Program-made: the position numbers and the translations under genes
From: Shewanella sp. 10N.286.48.A6
GTDB taxonomy: Bacteria > Pseudomonadota > Gammaproteobacteria > Enterobacterales > Shewanellaceae
DNA: 64,000 nucleotides
Assembly: GCF_002873135.1 (NCBI RefSeq)
Contig: NZ_MCVI01000003.1
Coordinates: forward strand, 186,001 to 250,000
Direction: 5' to 3'
In this document: positions 11,266-21,098 of the stretch, in pieces
Numbering within the stretch: the first letter of the stretch is position 1
How the letters are laid out: each line of letters begins with the position of its first letter
The notes under the pieces: generated by a model
The model's database searches: none
Seen by the model: the letters and a program-made list of their open reading frames with translations, nothing else
What the model was told of the DNA's origin: nothing

Positions 11266-12513
11266 ATGTTTGAAGTCTTTCTCATATCGCTGGCAGTACT
11301 TGCCTTACTCAGTATTGTGTTTGAAGAAGTCACTCATATTAACAAAGCCAAAACCACGCTATTTCTCGGCTGTATTGCTTGGATTAGTTTATTCATCTCT
11401 GCTGCTGGCACCGACAAAACCCCATTCATTGCCGCAGAGTTAAACGACAATTTACTGGAAATTGCCACCTTGTGGTTATTTCTCATGTCGACAATGACCT
11501 TTGTGGCTTATCTCAACGCCAAAGGCATGATCCAGCTGTTAGTACAAAAAATCTTTCCGCAGCAAGTTTCTGTCAGAATGCTGATGCTGCAAGTCGGCCT
11601 TTTTGCACTGGTACTATCCACCTTCTGTGACAATGTCACTGCCACCTTGGTGTCCTTAGGCTTATTAACCACATTTAATTTAGCAAGTCGAATGCGTCGC
11701 CGTATGGCAGTATTAATTATCTTCGCGGTTAACTCAGGCGGAGTAGCCTTGATAACGGGTGATGTCACCACCTTAATGATATTTCTTGCCGGTAAAGTGC
11801 AAATGTCACAACTACTGATTTTGTTTTTACCTGCCGGCATTAGTGTGATGCTATTAGCGCTGTTATTCTCTCTAAACGCTGAAGGTCATGTCAGTACCAC
11901 ACCGGTAGATAAACAACTAAACCCTATTGATATCATTATCGGACTGATTTTCTTAGTCACGATTGTTCTGACAATGCTATTTAATATCTTATTTGATATT
12001 CCGCCCGTGCTTACCTTTCTTGCTGGATTATCGGTGATGTTTTTAGTTGGGCGTACCAGTCACACTAAAAAAGAAGAAATTCAAATTTTAGAGTACATTC
12101 GCCAAGTAGAATTTGACACTTTACTATTCTTTTTAGGGATTTTATTGCTTGTAGGCATGCTCAAGGAAATTGGCACTTTGGAGCTACTGACGCAGGCTTA
12201 TGGGCTGTATAACCCAGCGATATCGAACTATTTTGCCGGAGTAGGCTCAGCAATTTTAGATAACGTACCACTGACTGCGGCGCTACTTAAAGCAGAGCCA
12301 GTACTCACCACAGCCCAATGGTTAGGTTTAACCTATTCTGTCGGTGTCGGAGGCTCACTACTAGTCATTGGCTCTGCTGCGGGGATTATTGCCATGAGTA
12401 AGATAAAAGAGCTCACCTTTGTGAGTTACTTAAAATACTTTCCTGCATTATTACTGTGTTACTCCGTGGGTTATGGCTTAACGATTTTAATCGCTAATCA
12501 GATCCATAGCTAA
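11266..12513 (+). CDS. nhaD: Na+/H+ antiporter NhaD
   Basis: Multi-pass inner-membrane sodium:proton antiporter of the ion-transporter superfamily, about 415 residues and 11-12 hydrophobic segments. The family's conserved CDNVTATL stretch (near residue 120), the VNSGGVALITGDVTT region and the paired SAILDNVPLTA motif in the second half are visible and carry the charged and hydroxylated residues that bind Na+. Start chosen at ATG 11266; an in-frame TTG at 11239 has no better site. It suits a marine, salt-requiring host. Confidence 0.92.
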   Translation: MFEVFLISLAVLALLSIVFEEVTHINKAKTTLFLGCIAWISLFISAAGTDKTPFIAAELNDNLLEIATLWLFLMSTMTFVAYLNAKGMIQLLVQKIFPQQVSVRMLMLQVGLFALVLSTFCDNVTATLVSLGLLTTFNLASRMRRRMAVLIIFAVNSGGVALITGDVTTLMIFLAGKVQMSQLLILFLPAGISVMLLALLFSLNAEGHVSTTPVDKQLNPIDIIIGLIFLVTIVLTMLFNILFDIPPVLTFLAGLSVMFLVGRTSHTKKEEIQILEYIRQVEFDTLLFFLGILLLVGMLKEIGTLELLTQAYGLYNPAISNYFAGVGSAILDNVPLTAALLKAEPVLTTAQWLGLTYSVGVGGSLLVIGSAAGIIAMSKIKELTFVSYLKYFPALLLCYSVGYGLTILIANQIHS

Positions 12514-12615
12514 GGTGTTAGCTTTCAGACTAAGCGCTAAAATAATCAGAGCTAATAACTAAGCGCTAATAGTCTGTGCAGGCCCGATACTCTGCGCTAG
12601 TAGCACACATAAAAC

Positions 12616-12642
12616 AATAAAGGCGCCATTGGCGCCTTTATT
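12616..12642. terminator. Bidirectional intrinsic terminator between nhaD and gspB
   Basis: A 12-bp perfect stem, AATAAAGGCGCC with its complement, and a three-base loop lie between convergent genes. A/T runs stand on both sides. Confidence 0.85.
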
Positions 12643-12675
12643 AAAATCAGAGATTAACTAAAGAAGTTACCCAAA

Positions 12676-13827
12676 CTAAATTGCTGGCACTTTAAACTCT
12701 GAGCCATCGATTTCAAGTACCACATCTCTGGGTCTAATTTCGATAATTTTAAGCTTACCACTGATCACATCGCCTTCTTGAAGCTCTGCACCATCAATGT
12801 TTAACCAGCGATTATTTGCATCAGAAGAATAGACATGAGCCTGAATATTAAACTCTGGTACTTGTAATTGCACACTGGCAGGTAGCTCACCGTATTTAGG
12901 GATGCTATCTGATTTCGGAGTAGGGATTGGGTCAAACTCAGCTTCAGTCACAGGTTTATTGGCTGATTCTTCATATTCAACATCTTTAAGAGCGGCTTGA
13001 AAAGCGGCCATTAAATTATTCGATTGCTCAGCAGTTAACTGATTTTTTTCTGGGGTGTTTTGGGTAGCGGTCACTTCATTGCTCACGCCTTGCTGCTCAA
13101 AATTGACGTTTTCAGCTGCGGTTGCCACTTTCATCTGCAGTGCAGTTAAATCCGATGTTTGCTTGTAGTTAGAATTGGCCCCTAAAATAATCGCATCTTC
13201 GCCATAGAGCGCGGTTAACTCAGCGGCAGTTAACTGCCTTTGGGAGTTATTCGAGCTAGCATTTGCAGTACCTGTTGAACTTACAGCGGTGGCTGCAAGC
13301 TCATTTTGCGATAGTGAGCTTACTTGACCTCGATTACTCTCATTCAAGCGATATTCATACTGGGTATTATCACCACTATTTGATGGACTCTTTGCAGGTG
13401 AATCACTTGAAGATAAGCTATTTAAAGACGAGTTATTTGAAGATAAGTCATAGCCAGCAACAGCTTGTGGTTTTGCCAAGGGCAAAGCCACTTTATTAGC
13501 AATCCTTATTTCTGCTGTGCCCGCTTGAACGGTATTTAAACTCAGGCTTTGTTGCGATGTGGCTTGCTTAACAGCTTCATTTTCCTGACTAGAACTTACC
13601 CCTGAATTCGCCGTTAAAGTCGGTTTCACTAATCTCGCTAAGCCCCAAGCAGATAACACACCTAATAAGATCACTGAGATTAACACCAGCGCCTTGCCCC
13701 AAAGCTGACGTAACCAATGCTGGTTAGTCGCTGGTTTATAACCAGCCCTTGGGGTTAATACCGCATCAGGTAATTCGCCCATCTGTTGCTGTTTTTCTTT
13801 GGTCACGGCATCTAATAAAATAGACAT
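12676..13827 (-). CDS. gspB: General secretion pathway protein B (GspB/ExeB-like)
   Basis: Partner of ExeA/GspA in placing the type II secretion secretin through peptidoglycan. 383 residues: a cytoplasmic N-terminus, one membrane helix (about 43-68), a long Ser/Gln/Asn-rich low-complexity periplasmic linker, and a compact C-terminal GspB domain with RWLNIDGAELQEGD and the terminal EIDGSEFKVPAI. The start shares its ATG-adjacent base with the exeA stop at 13827, so the two are translationally coupled. Long Ser-rich stretches make this the least conserved region of the operon. Confidence 0.88.
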   Translation of the reverse strand: MSILLDAVTKEKQQQMGELPDAVLTPRAGYKPATNQHWLRQLWGKALVLISVILLGVLSAWGLARLVKPTLTANSGVSSSQENEAVKQATSQQSLSLNTVQAGTAEIRIANKVALPLAKPQAVAGYDLSSNNSSLNSLSSSDSPAKSPSNSGDNTQYEYRLNESNRGQVSSLSQNELAATAVSSTGTANASSNNSQRQLTAAELTALYGEDAIILGANSNYKQTSDLTALQMKVATAAENVNFEQQGVSNEVTATQNTPEKNQLTAEQSNNLMAAFQAALKDVEYEESANKPVTEAEFDPIPTPKSDSIPKYGELPASVQLQVPEFNIQAHVYSSDANNRWLNIDGAELQEGDVISGKLKIIEIRPRDVVLEIDGSEFKVPAI

Positions 13828-15443
13828 TAGCTGCGCCCTACTTTAGTTAATCTTGGGCCTTGCTTGCTGAGGTATAAGTTAAGCTGCACCAAGGTTTGGT
13901 TCCCTGCTATGCCATCAGATTTAAGTCCATGTTGACGCTGAAAGGCCATTAAATCTTGCTCTAAGGTATCATCGAAACGGTTTAATAATCTCGGCGCTCG
14001 TTGTTGCACCAAGGCTAAGTTATTTTCTAACCATTGAATTTGCGACAAACTGGATGTTTGACCAATTTCACTTGGCATTACTCCATCGGTTTGCCATAAA
14101 ATTTCAAAGGTGCCGCTAAAATGACGGTTAAACCAATCCTTGCTGACCCAAAGCTGCTGCTCATTTAATTGCAGTAAGACTTGCTCACCTTCGCGAGCTA
14201 CCACAACCCCATAGAATTGCTTAGCTTGCTGATCTTCTAAATACACCACCGCCGGGTAATTAAGCCTTGCAATACTGTTCCAGTTCCCCTGCTGCTGATG
14301 GCACAACAGCCCTTGCTCAGTCGCTGCTTGGCAAGAAGATAAACCAATAATGGGTTGTTTTCCCCATAAGGCAAACAGTCCAGCAAATGCATTATCAATG
14401 CTGCGACTTTGCGCCATTGCGGCGCGGACAATGCTTTGATTGCGATTAACTTGTGTTAATGCCACAGGGACAACATCTTCAATAACAGCTACTTTATCAA
14501 CCGCTTGTTTATTGACTAAAGCACTCGCCTGCTCTGAGCCGACCTGTTGAGGAAAAAAGCCATAAAAAGACACCCCAAAGGTAATCACTAATGTCGCAGC
14601 AATGGTTAAAGGCCAATGGGAGCGAGTCTCAACCGGCATTTCACCTAATACTTCAGCAGCAGCTTGCTTAACCATATGCTGATCGATTGGCACTTTTGAT
14701 TGGCCATAACCGGCCATTAAGGCTCGTTCACACAACAGGTTAGTTAAGCGTGGAATACCGCCACTGTACTTATGTAATGCTTTACAGGCTTTTTTAGAAA
14801 ATAATGGTTCAAAACGCCCAGCAACTTGTAATCGATGTTGCACATACAAGGCTATCTCTTCAACAGTCAAAGGCAACAAATGATATCTTGCGGTAATTCG
14901 CTGGGCTAACTGACGTAGCTCTTGACGCTTAAGCAGTTGCTGTAATTCTGGCTGGCCAATAAGAATCACTTGCAGCAGTTTTTTGGTATCTGTTTCAAGG
15001 TTAGTCAGTAATCTTAGTTGCTCTAACACCTCAGGGCGCAAATGCTGCGCTTCATCGATAATTAATACGGTATTGCGGCCATTTTTATGATTATTGAGTA
15101 AATACTGGCTGATTAAGTCGGTCAGTTGTTTAATTGATGGAGCATCACCATAGCTAATGGCAAGTTCATCACACAAGGTTGCCAGTAACTCTTGTTCAGT
15201 TAATGAAGGATTAAGTATAAAAGCAGTATCCGTGTGCTCAGGTAATTGCTTTAATAAACAACGTGACACAGTGGTTTTGCCAGTGCCAACCTCACCAGTT
15301 AATAACACGAAGCCACCGGTCTCGCCCAGACCATAGGTTAAATGCGCTAATGCTTCTCGGTGACGGTCGCTTAAGAACAAATAATGTGGGTTGGGTGCGA
15401 TTGAAAATGGATTATCATTTAATCCATAAAATGCTTTATACAT
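13827..15443 (-). CDS. exeA: ExeA/GspA-type AAA ATPase with peptidoglycan-binding domain
   Basis: Inner-membrane ATPase that with GspB assembles the type II secretion secretin. 538 residues. The N-terminal AAA+ module has Walker A GEVGTGKTT (near residue 51) and Walker B VLIIDEAQ (near 128). A membrane helix follows near 281-300. The periplasmic part has a cysteine-peptidase-like central region and a C-terminal peptidoglycan-binding repeat (DLMAFQRQHGLKSDGIAG). The architecture matches ExeA exactly. It is upstream partner of gspB in a two-gene operon. Confidence 0.9.
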   Translation of the reverse strand: MYKAFYGLNDNPFSIAPNPHYLFLSDRHREALAHLTYGLGETGGFVLLTGEVGTGKTTVSRCLLKQLPEHTDTAFILNPSLTEQELLATLCDELAISYGDAPSIKQLTDLISQYLLNNHKNGRNTVLIIDEAQHLRPEVLEQLRLLTNLETDTKKLLQVILIGQPELQQLLKRQELRQLAQRITARYHLLPLTVEEIALYVQHRLQVAGRFEPLFSKKACKALHKYSGGIPRLTNLLCERALMAGYGQSKVPIDQHMVKQAAAEVLGEMPVETRSHWPLTIAATLVITFGVSFYGFFPQQVGSEQASALVNKQAVDKVAVIEDVVPVALTQVNRNQSIVRAAMAQSRSIDNAFAGLFALWGKQPIIGLSSCQAATEQGLLCHQQQGNWNSIARLNYPAVVYLEDQQAKQFYGVVVAREGEQVLLQLNEQQLWVSKDWFNRHFSGTFEILWQTDGVMPSEIGQTSSLSQIQWLENNLALVQQRAPRLLNRFDDTLEQDLMAFQRQHGLKSDGIAGNQTLVQLNLYLSKQGPRLTKVGRS

Positions 15444-15540
15444 CGGGCCAAAAATCCTTATCTATAACTGACGGCTCAAGTTATATCTTGCCGTACTGCT
15501 TGTCAAAATTTAGCAGCAGAAATGTTAGTCGTGCTAAGAT

Positions 15541-15563
15541 TTATCTTAAGATACTTAAGATAA
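15541..15563. promoter_or_regulatory. Perfect inverted repeat in the cca leader
   Basis: TTATCTTAAG and its exact complement are separated by three bases, 22 bp before the cca ATG and in the region divergent from exeA. It could be an operator or an RNA hairpin near the start site. There is no T-run, so it is not a standard terminator. Confidence 0.5.
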
Positions 15564-15585
15564 AGCTCCTTAGGCAAAAACATTT

Positions 15586-16815
15586 ATGAAAATCTATTTA
15601 GTGGGTGGCGCTGTACGTGACGGCATTTTATCACTTCCAGTCAAAGATAAAGACTATGTGGTAGTGGGCGGTTCAACCGAGGAGATGTTCGCCCTTGGCT
15701 ATAGTCAAGTTGGCCGTGATTTCCCCGTTTTTTTGCACCCTAAAACCCAACAAGAATATGCCTTAGCACGTACCGAAAGAAAAAGCGGCCAGGGGTATTC
15801 TGGTTTTAGCTGCGATGCCAATAAAGAGGTAACACTGGAACAGGATTTACTGCGTCGCGATCTAACCATTAATGCCATGGCCCAAGATGACCAAGGCAAT
15901 CTATACGATCCCTATGGCGGCATGGCGGATATTGAAAGTCGCCAATTACGCCATGTGTCGGATGCATTCATTGAAGATCCATTACGGGTTCTGCGGGTTG
16001 CCCGATTCGCGGCGCGTTTTGCCCACCTTGGTTTTACTATCGCCCAAGAAACAATAGCACTGATGCAAAGTATCTGTGACTCAGGCGAGTTAGCGTATTT
16101 AACGCCTGAGCGCGTGTGGCAAGAGCTAGATAAAGCTTTAAGTAGTCAGAACCCTGAAGTCTTTTTTGAGCAGCTGCGTAGTTGTGGGGCGCTTAAGGTG
16201 CTATTTCCAGAGATAGATGCCTTGTTCGGCGTACCTCAACCTGAAAAATGGCATCCAGAAATTGACTCAGGCATTCATACCATGATGGTATTGCAAGCCT
16301 CGGCTAAGCTCACTGATAAAAAAACCATTCGTTTTGCCGCTTTGGTTCATGATTTAGGTAAGGCCATCACCCCTACAGAGCTTTGGCCAAAACATCATGG
16401 GCACGGCCAAAAGGGCTTACCGATAATCAAAAAGCTAGTACAAAGAATTAAAGCCCCAAATGAATACAAGGAATTGGCACTGCTGTGCAGCGACCAACAT
16501 CAAAATATCCATAATGCGCTAGAGTTACGCGCTGAAACCATTATAAAGATTTTTGATAAGGGTGATTTTTGGCGCAAACCGCAACGCTTAACAGACTTAC
16601 TATTATGTTGTCAGGCCGATATTCAAGGTCGAACAGGTTTTGAGCAAGCGCAGTATCCTCAAAGCGAGTTTTTAATCCATTGCTTTAACATTGCTAAAGA
16701 GGTCGATGTGCAACAGGTGATTAGTGATGGGTTTAAGGGCGCAGAAATTAAACAGCAGTTGAGCATACGCAGAGCTGAGGCCATTAGCCTGTATAAAAAA
16801 AGCCAAGTACAATAA
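15586..16815 (+). CDS. cca: CCA tRNA nucleotidyltransferase (multifunctional, with HD domain)
   Basis: Adds or repairs the 3' CCA of tRNAs. 409 residues. The nucleotidyltransferase signature is at the N-terminus (YLVGGAVRD, then DKDYVVVG carrying the two metal-binding acidic residues), followed by RRDLTINAMA and the EDPLRVLRVARFAARF neck region. The C-terminal half has an HD phosphohydrolase domain (LVHDLGKAITP), the gammaproteobacterial multifunctional form. The leader carries the palindrome at 15541. Confidence 0.95.
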   Translation: MKIYLVGGAVRDGILSLPVKDKDYVVVGGSTEEMFALGYSQVGRDFPVFLHPKTQQEYALARTERKSGQGYSGFSCDANKEVTLEQDLLRRDLTINAMAQDDQGNLYDPYGGMADIESRQLRHVSDAFIEDPLRVLRVARFAARFAHLGFTIAQETIALMQSICDSGELAYLTPERVWQELDKALSSQNPEVFFEQLRSCGALKVLFPEIDALFGVPQPEKWHPEIDSGIHTMMVLQASAKLTDKKTIRFAALVHDLGKAITPTELWPKHHGHGQKGLPIIKKLVQRIKAPNEYKELALLCSDQHQNIHNALELRAETIIKIFDKGDFWRKPQRLTDLLLCCQADIQGRTGFEQAQYPQSEFLIHCFNIAKEVDVQQVISDGFKGAEIKQQLSIRRAEAISLYKKSQVQ

Positions 16816-17091
16816 GCGTTGCAATTGTAACGTTTAAGCATTCGTGATGCACTAAACGAAACCTTAGCACTACTTCAATATCAGAGTGATTAACCTAATA
16901 CTAACGCCGTAGATTATGCCTTTTTACAAATTTCTACAGATGAATATCCTTATATTAATTGGGTTTACGCTGTTTTTTATGATTTTTTTTGCCAATTTGT
17001 GTAGCAAAATACAATAGCTGTGACATAATTAAAAGGCTGTTGGGTATTACGCCTCAGCAACTTATTACAACCTATAATGAAGGGATTTTCC

Positions 17092-17358
17092 ATGAACAAG
17101 AAAGTATTAATGATTGCTGGTGTTGCTATGACTGCTCTTATCGGTGGTTGTGCAAACACTACTGCTTTAGAAGAAAGTGTTGCTAACCTAGGTAACAAAG
17201 TTGATCAACTATCTTCTGAAGTTAGCTCTTTAAAATCAGAGCAAAGCAAATTATCTGCTGATGTGAAAGATTCTAAAGCAGCTTCTATGGACGCTCAAGC
17301 TGAAGCTAAGCGTGCAAACGATCGCATCGATAACATGGCTTCTTCTTACAAAAAGTAA
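17092..17358 (+). CDS. lpp: Lpp/OprI-family alanine-zipper murein lipoprotein
   Basis: Small outer-membrane lipoprotein of 88 residues. It has a signal peptide ending in a lipobox (LIGGCAN, Cys at about residue 20), then a heptad-patterned coiled coil with ANLGNKVDQLSSEVSSLKSE, an Ala-rich segment and a C-terminal SSYKK whose final lysine would be joined to peptidoglycan. ATG 17092 follows an AAGG site at eight bases and is preferred to the in-frame ATG at 17077, which would add five residues. Codon use is strongly biased, as expected of an abundant protein. Confidence 0.92.
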   Translation: MNKKVLMIAGVAMTALIGGCANTTALEESVANLGNKVDQLSSEVSSLKSEQSKLSADVKDSKAASMDAQAEAKRANDRIDNMASSYKK

Positions 17359-17398
17359 GAAACCATGAAAATTAGCTTATTTTTATAGGTTGATTATT

Positions 17399-17448
17399 AA
17401 GGCTTGAACATAGTAAACAGACTTAAGTCGTTTACCATTTCAAGCCTT
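17399..17448 (+). terminator. Long hairpin downstream of lpp, possible terminator
   Basis: AAGGCTTGAA pairs with TTCAAGCCTT, with an inner GTAAAC/GTTTAC stem and an ACTTAAGT palindrome at the tip. Only a weak AATTGT follows, so it may act as an mRNA-stabilising or poor terminator structure. Confidence 0.5.
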
Positions 17449-17513
17449 AATTGTATCTGCAGGATTAAATCAACATAAGGGCATGCCGCGCAAACGTTAA
17501 CTCTGTAATAAAC

Positions 17514-18341
17514 TTACTTGGCTTCTGCTAGCTTTGCAGTAATCAATACATAATCAAATTCTAACCCTGTCACAGGATGACTCTTAATTTGATGCTTTAA
17601 TTGATCATTAACCCGCCATGCAAGGTGGTTCATCTCCAACAGTGTCATCGCTTGTTCGCCGCTCACATCACCAGTAAAGCTAATCGATTTTGTATTAACC
17701 ACTTCAATCTGCTTGGGTAAATTCAACTGCAATGGCTTTTCCGCTAAATTGTCATATACCTGCTGCTTCAGTTGCCATAAATGCCGAGGACCGGGCACTA
17801 ACATTAATAATCGACCGCTGTCTTTTAACACCCTTAGGCACTCTTTACCTTTTAAAGCCACGTCAAATAGCGACACGATATCTAAACTGTTATCAGCAAA
17901 AGGTAACTTCTTATAAGGGGTAAGGATTAGACTAGCTGGGGTATTTTCTTTGCTGGCTGCAAATAGTGCGTTCTCAGCTTCAGAAACGCCCCAATGGCTA
18001 ACATCAACATTAGTGCTGGTAGCAAGGTGTCGCAAATATAGACCATCTGCACAGCTAAAATTCAGGTGCTGTAGTTCGGTGCGCCCATCAATCAATTGAT
18101 TAAATGACTCACTCAGTTTATCCATTAACGGTTTAAATAAGTCTTCAGCCATAAGAAAGCGTTTCGAGCGCAGTTGCTGACGTGACTCATTCGCGCCCTT
18201 GAACTTGGTTGAGGTAACAAAGGATAAATAGCCTTGGGCATTTTTATCAATATGATGCTTATTATCACAATAGTAGCCTGCTGAGGCCTGATGATAATGC
18301 AATGCTGTCGCACACTTAGGGCAGATCAAAATTGAGTTCAT
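17514..18341 (-). CDS. rlmA: RlmA-type 23S rRNA guanine-N1 methyltransferase homologue
   Basis: 275 residues from ATG 18341; an upstream in-frame start would add a non-homologous 20 residues. The N-terminal zinc finger of RlmA is visible (ICPKCATAL, then YYCDNKHHID) and the C-terminal half keeps LVPGPRHLWQLK, as in E. coli RlmA. The usual S-adenosylmethionine loop DxGCGxG is replaced by FSCADGLYLRHL, which lacks the glycine pattern, so activity cannot be taken for granted. It is monocistronic, downstream of and parallel to uppP. Confidence 0.8.
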   Translation of the reverse strand: MNSILICPKCATALHYHQASAGYYCDNKHHIDKNAQGYLSFVTSTKFKGANESRQQLRSKRFLMAEDLFKPLMDKLSESFNQLIDGRTELQHLNFSCADGLYLRHLATSTNVDVSHWGVSEAENALFAASKENTPASLILTPYKKLPFADNSLDIVSLFDVALKGKECLRVLKDSGRLLMLVPGPRHLWQLKQQVYDNLAEKPLQLNLPKQIEVVNTKSISFTGDVSGEQAMTLLEMNHLAWRVNDQLKHQIKSHPVTGLEFDYVLITAKLAEAK

Positions 18342-18382
18342 TACAGAAAACGTCCTAGACTTTACAGCTAAATTTAAGGAAT

Positions 18383-18410
18383 AAAAAACGGGTGATAACA
18401 CCCGTTTTTT
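18383..18410. terminator. Intrinsic terminator downstream of uppP
   Basis: A 12-bp perfect stem (AAAAAACGGGTG with its complement) and a four-base loop have T-runs in both directions. It closes the folB-folK-uppP transcripts and lies 42 bp upstream of the rlmA start. Confidence 0.8.
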
Positions 18411-18468
18411 ATTTTATTAATCATTGATGATTTTGTCTCTCATAATGATTAATCTATTGTGGTTTATA

Positions 18469-19269
18469 TTACAGGAATATAAAGCCACATAATACTGCGC
18501 CAAGAGTTAGGCGATACAGCACAAATGGGGTCATGCCAATCTTGCTGATAATTTTCAAGAAAAAGTAAATACAAGTATAGGCTGCAAAAAACGAAACCAC
18601 GATACCCAGTAGCACCTCACCGTAATTAATCACCAAGTCACTTGAAACGGCATCTTTAGTCATTAAAATCGCCGCACCTAAAATCACCGGTATTGACATT
18701 AAAAATGAAAAGCGTGCTGCAGCTTCTTTGTTTAGACCTAACATCAAAGCGGCGGTGATGGTAATACCTGAACGTGACGTGCCTGGAATAATCGCCAACG
18801 CTTGAGCAAAACCAATTAATAGCGCCTTTCTCCAACCGGTTTGATACTCGGTTAGCTCATTACGGGCCATTTTATCACCGACCCACAACAGCAAACCAAA
18901 TATAACTGTTGTGATAGCAATTACCCCAGGGCCACGAAGGTAGGTTTCGATTAAATCTTTTGCCATAAAGCCAAAGAACACCGCCGGTAATGTCGCTAAA
19001 ATGATCCACCAAGCTAATTTACTGTCTTGGGTATGAACACCTTTAACCATGCTCGCTATCCACGCATTGAGCATGAGCCATATTTCTTTTCTAAAATAGA
19101 TCACTACCGCTAATAATGAACCAATATGAACAGCGACATCAAAGAAAAGACCTTGATCTTGCCAGCCTAAAACTTGCGCCGGCAAAATCAGGTGAGCGGA
19201 GCTTGAAATCGGTAAAAACTCTGTTAGCCCTTGAATGATGGCAAGTATAATAACCTGAATGGTTTCCAT
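18469..19269 (-). CDS. uppP: Undecaprenyl-diphosphatase
   Basis: Inner-membrane phosphatase that recycles undecaprenyl pyrophosphate to the monophosphate carrier for peptidoglycan and other glycans. 266 residues with about eight membrane segments. Both catalytic signatures are present: [11 protein letters not shown] near residue 17 and [10 protein letters not shown] near residue 168. An AAAGGA site precedes the ATG. folK ends 18 bp upstream on the same strand, so they are probably cotranscribed. Confidence 0.95.
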   Translation of the reverse strand: METIQVIILAIIQGLTEFLPISSSAHLILPAQVLGWQDQGLFFDVAVHIGSLLAVVIYFRKEIWLMLNAWIASMVKGVHTQDSKLAWWIILATLPAVFFGFMAKDLIETYLRGPGVIAITTVIFGLLLWVGDKMARNELTEYQTGWRKALLIGFAQALAIIPGTSRSGITITAALMLGLNKEAAARFSFLMSIPVILGAAILMTKDAVSSDLVINYGEVLLGIVVSFFAAYTCIYFFLKIISKIGMTPFVLYRLTLGAVLCGFIFL

Positions 19270-19286
19270 GATTGTCCTTTATAATA

Positions 19287-19790
19287 TTAACGTGTCAGTG
19301 TTGCAGGGAAGTCAAACTCAATCGGCCAAATATGCTGGCTAGATTTATCGTAATTATCCCAAAGTAATTGATAAGGTTGATGCGTTATTGGGTGAGTTAA
19401 TTGCGGCGCAATTTCTGCCAGCGGCCACAATACAAAAGCATTAAATAAAATCTCACCTCGAGGCAGTTCAACCGGTTGCTGACAAATTTCATTATCATAA
19501 AGCAGTAAGTCGATATCTAAACTTCGTGGACTAAATTTTTTTTCACCGCGAATGCGGCCATTTTGCTTTTCTATTCGTTTAAAGCTGGCAACCACCTCAG
19601 CAATACTCATATCGGTATCAGCTGCGGCCACCATATTTAAAAAATTGGTACCTTGAAACCCAACTGCTTCACTTTCAAACATCCTTGATAACTGTAATGG
19701 GCCAAATTGCTGCTGCAAATCAATTAATCCTGACTGCATGTGTGCAACAGGGTCAATATTAGTGCCTAGACTGATATAAATACGTGCCAT
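19287..19790 (-). CDS. folK: 2-amino-4-hydroxy-6-hydroxymethyldihydropteridine diphosphokinase
   Basis: Transfers pyrophosphate from ATP to the pterin in folate synthesis. 167 residues from ATG 19790, preferred to an upstream start that adds nine unlike residues. The N-terminus ARIYISLGTNI and the signature SPRSLDIDLLLYDN are clear, with conserved acidic and arginine residues for Mg-ATP binding. It lies between folB and uppP, all on the same strand, so two consecutive folate enzymes are neighbours. Confidence 0.94.
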   Translation of the reverse strand: MARIYISLGTNIDPVAHMQSGLIDLQQQFGPLQLSRMFESEAVGFQGTNFLNMVAAADTDMSIAEVVASFKRIEKQNGRIRGEKKFSPRSLDIDLLLYDNEICQQPVELPRGEILFNAFVLWPLAEIAPQLTHPITHQPYQLLWDNYDKSSQHIWPIEFDFPATLTR

Positions 19791-19854
19791 TAACTCACTC
19801 TGTAATATAAAGAACAAACATGAAAAGATGATTAAATAGTGCTAAAACATGTTA

Positions 19855-20208
19855 CTAAAATTGACCGCGCTCAATAACCACACCAACAGAGACTGCAGTA
19901 GGTACCGCACCAGGTTTCATCACTGTCACTTTAACGCCTTCAACCTTAAATTCAGTCATCAAACACTCGGCAATCATTTCTGCGACAGTTTCAATTAGCT
20001 CAACGGGTTTTTGAGTGATTAATGCAGTGAGGCGATTAGACACACTTTCGTAGCACAAGGCATGTTGATAATCATCAGTGGCAGCAGCCATTTTATTATC
20101 CCAAGCCATATCTAAATCGATGAGCAATATTTGCTGTATTTGTTTTTCCCACTCGTAGATCCCTATTACAGTTTCAATTTTTAGCTCGCGAATAAGTACT
20201 TTATCCAT
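19855..20208 (-). CDS. folB: Dihydroneopterin aldolase
   Basis: Cleaves dihydroneopterin to 6-hydroxymethyl-dihydropterin and glycolaldehyde, the step before FolK. 117 residues, the usual length. It begins with KVLIRELKIETVIGIYEWEKQ, in which the Tyr/Glu pair belongs to the pterin site, and ends with KPGAVPTAVSVGVVIER, where the catalytic lysine sits. A GGAG site lies eight bases before the ATG. folK follows 64 bp later. Confidence 0.94.
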   Translation of the reverse strand: MDKVLIRELKIETVIGIYEWEKQIQQILLIDLDMAWDNKMAAATDDYQHALCYESVSNRLTALITQKPVELIETVAEMIAECLMTEFKVEGVKVTVMKPGAVPTAVSVGVVIERGQF

Positions 20209-20449
20209 GCTTTCTCCGAGTTTTACTCATTTTTTTAAAAAAACAGCCTAAAAAAGCTGATAATGACATCAATTAACCGTTATCATGATTTTTGTCTTTT
20301 TCCTGAGCAACTAAAGCAGTAGGATAATGGCTAGCTATTTATGAATGATAACCATTCTAAATAGCGTTTTAAAAGCTGATAATAACCATTAAGATCAAGT
20401 GATATAAATTAATGGGCGATGATACCCTAAGAAGACTAAGGACACCAAT

Positions 20450-21058
20450 TTGAGCGCTGTTACAATCACAATATTGATGATTATAACCGCCTACCTAGCC
20501 GGTTCTATTTCAAGTGCCATTTTGGTTTGTAAATTAAGAGGTTTACCCGACCCTCGCACTGAAGGCTCAGGCAACCCTGGGGCAACCAACGTACTTCGTA
20601 TCGGTGGCGCAAGCTCTGCTGCCTTAGTTTTATTTTTCGACATGCTTAAAGGCGCCGCGCCCAGCTATTGCAGCTACTTACTCGGTCAAGATGCGGTGTC
20701 ATTAGGGCTCATTGCCATCGCAGCTTGTTTAGGCCACATCTACCCGCTCTTTTTTAACTTTCAAGGCGGCAAAGGCGTAGCGACTGCCTTTGGCGCGATG
20801 GCTCCTATTGGCGGCGATTTAGCCGCCATGTTAATTATTACTTGGTTAGTATTTGTAATTATTACTCGCTATTCATCATTAGCCGCCATTTTAACTGCAA
20901 TACTTGCACCAGTTTACACATGGTGGTTAGACGAGCGCTTTGTCATTCCAGTGGCAATGCTCTCTTTATTAATTGTCATTCGCCATAAAGATAATATTAA
21001 GCGCTTGAGAGTGGGCGAAGAAAGCAAGCTTTCCCGTAAGAAAAAACAAGCTAACTAG
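20450..21058 (+). CDS. plsY: Acyl-phosphate:glycerol-3-phosphate acyltransferase PlsY
   Basis: Inner-membrane enzyme making lysophosphatidic acid, the first step of phospholipid synthesis. 202 residues with five or so membrane segments. The three conserved loops are visible: [18 protein letters not shown] and [11 protein letters not shown]. Translation starts at TTG 20450, supported by an AGGA site eight bases upstream and by the start of homology. It is divergent from folB and closed by the terminator at 21099. Confidence 0.94.
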   Translation: MSAVTITILMIITAYLAGSISSAILVCKLRGLPDPRTEGSGNPGATNVLRIGGASSAALVLFFDMLKGAAPSYCSYLLGQDAVSLGLIAIAACLGHIYPLFFNFQGGKGVATAFGAMAPIGGDLAAMLIITWLVFVIITRYSSLAAILTAILAPVYTWWLDERFVIPVAMLSLLIVIRHKDNIKRLRVGEESKLSRKKKQAN

Positions 21059-21098
21059 TTTTAACTCAAACTATCTAACTGATTATATTATTGATATA

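Noticed and set aside
12531..12568. Repeated CTAAGCGCTAA after nhaD
   Set aside because: Two short copies 27 bp apart with no further structure; the true terminator is the hairpin at 12616.
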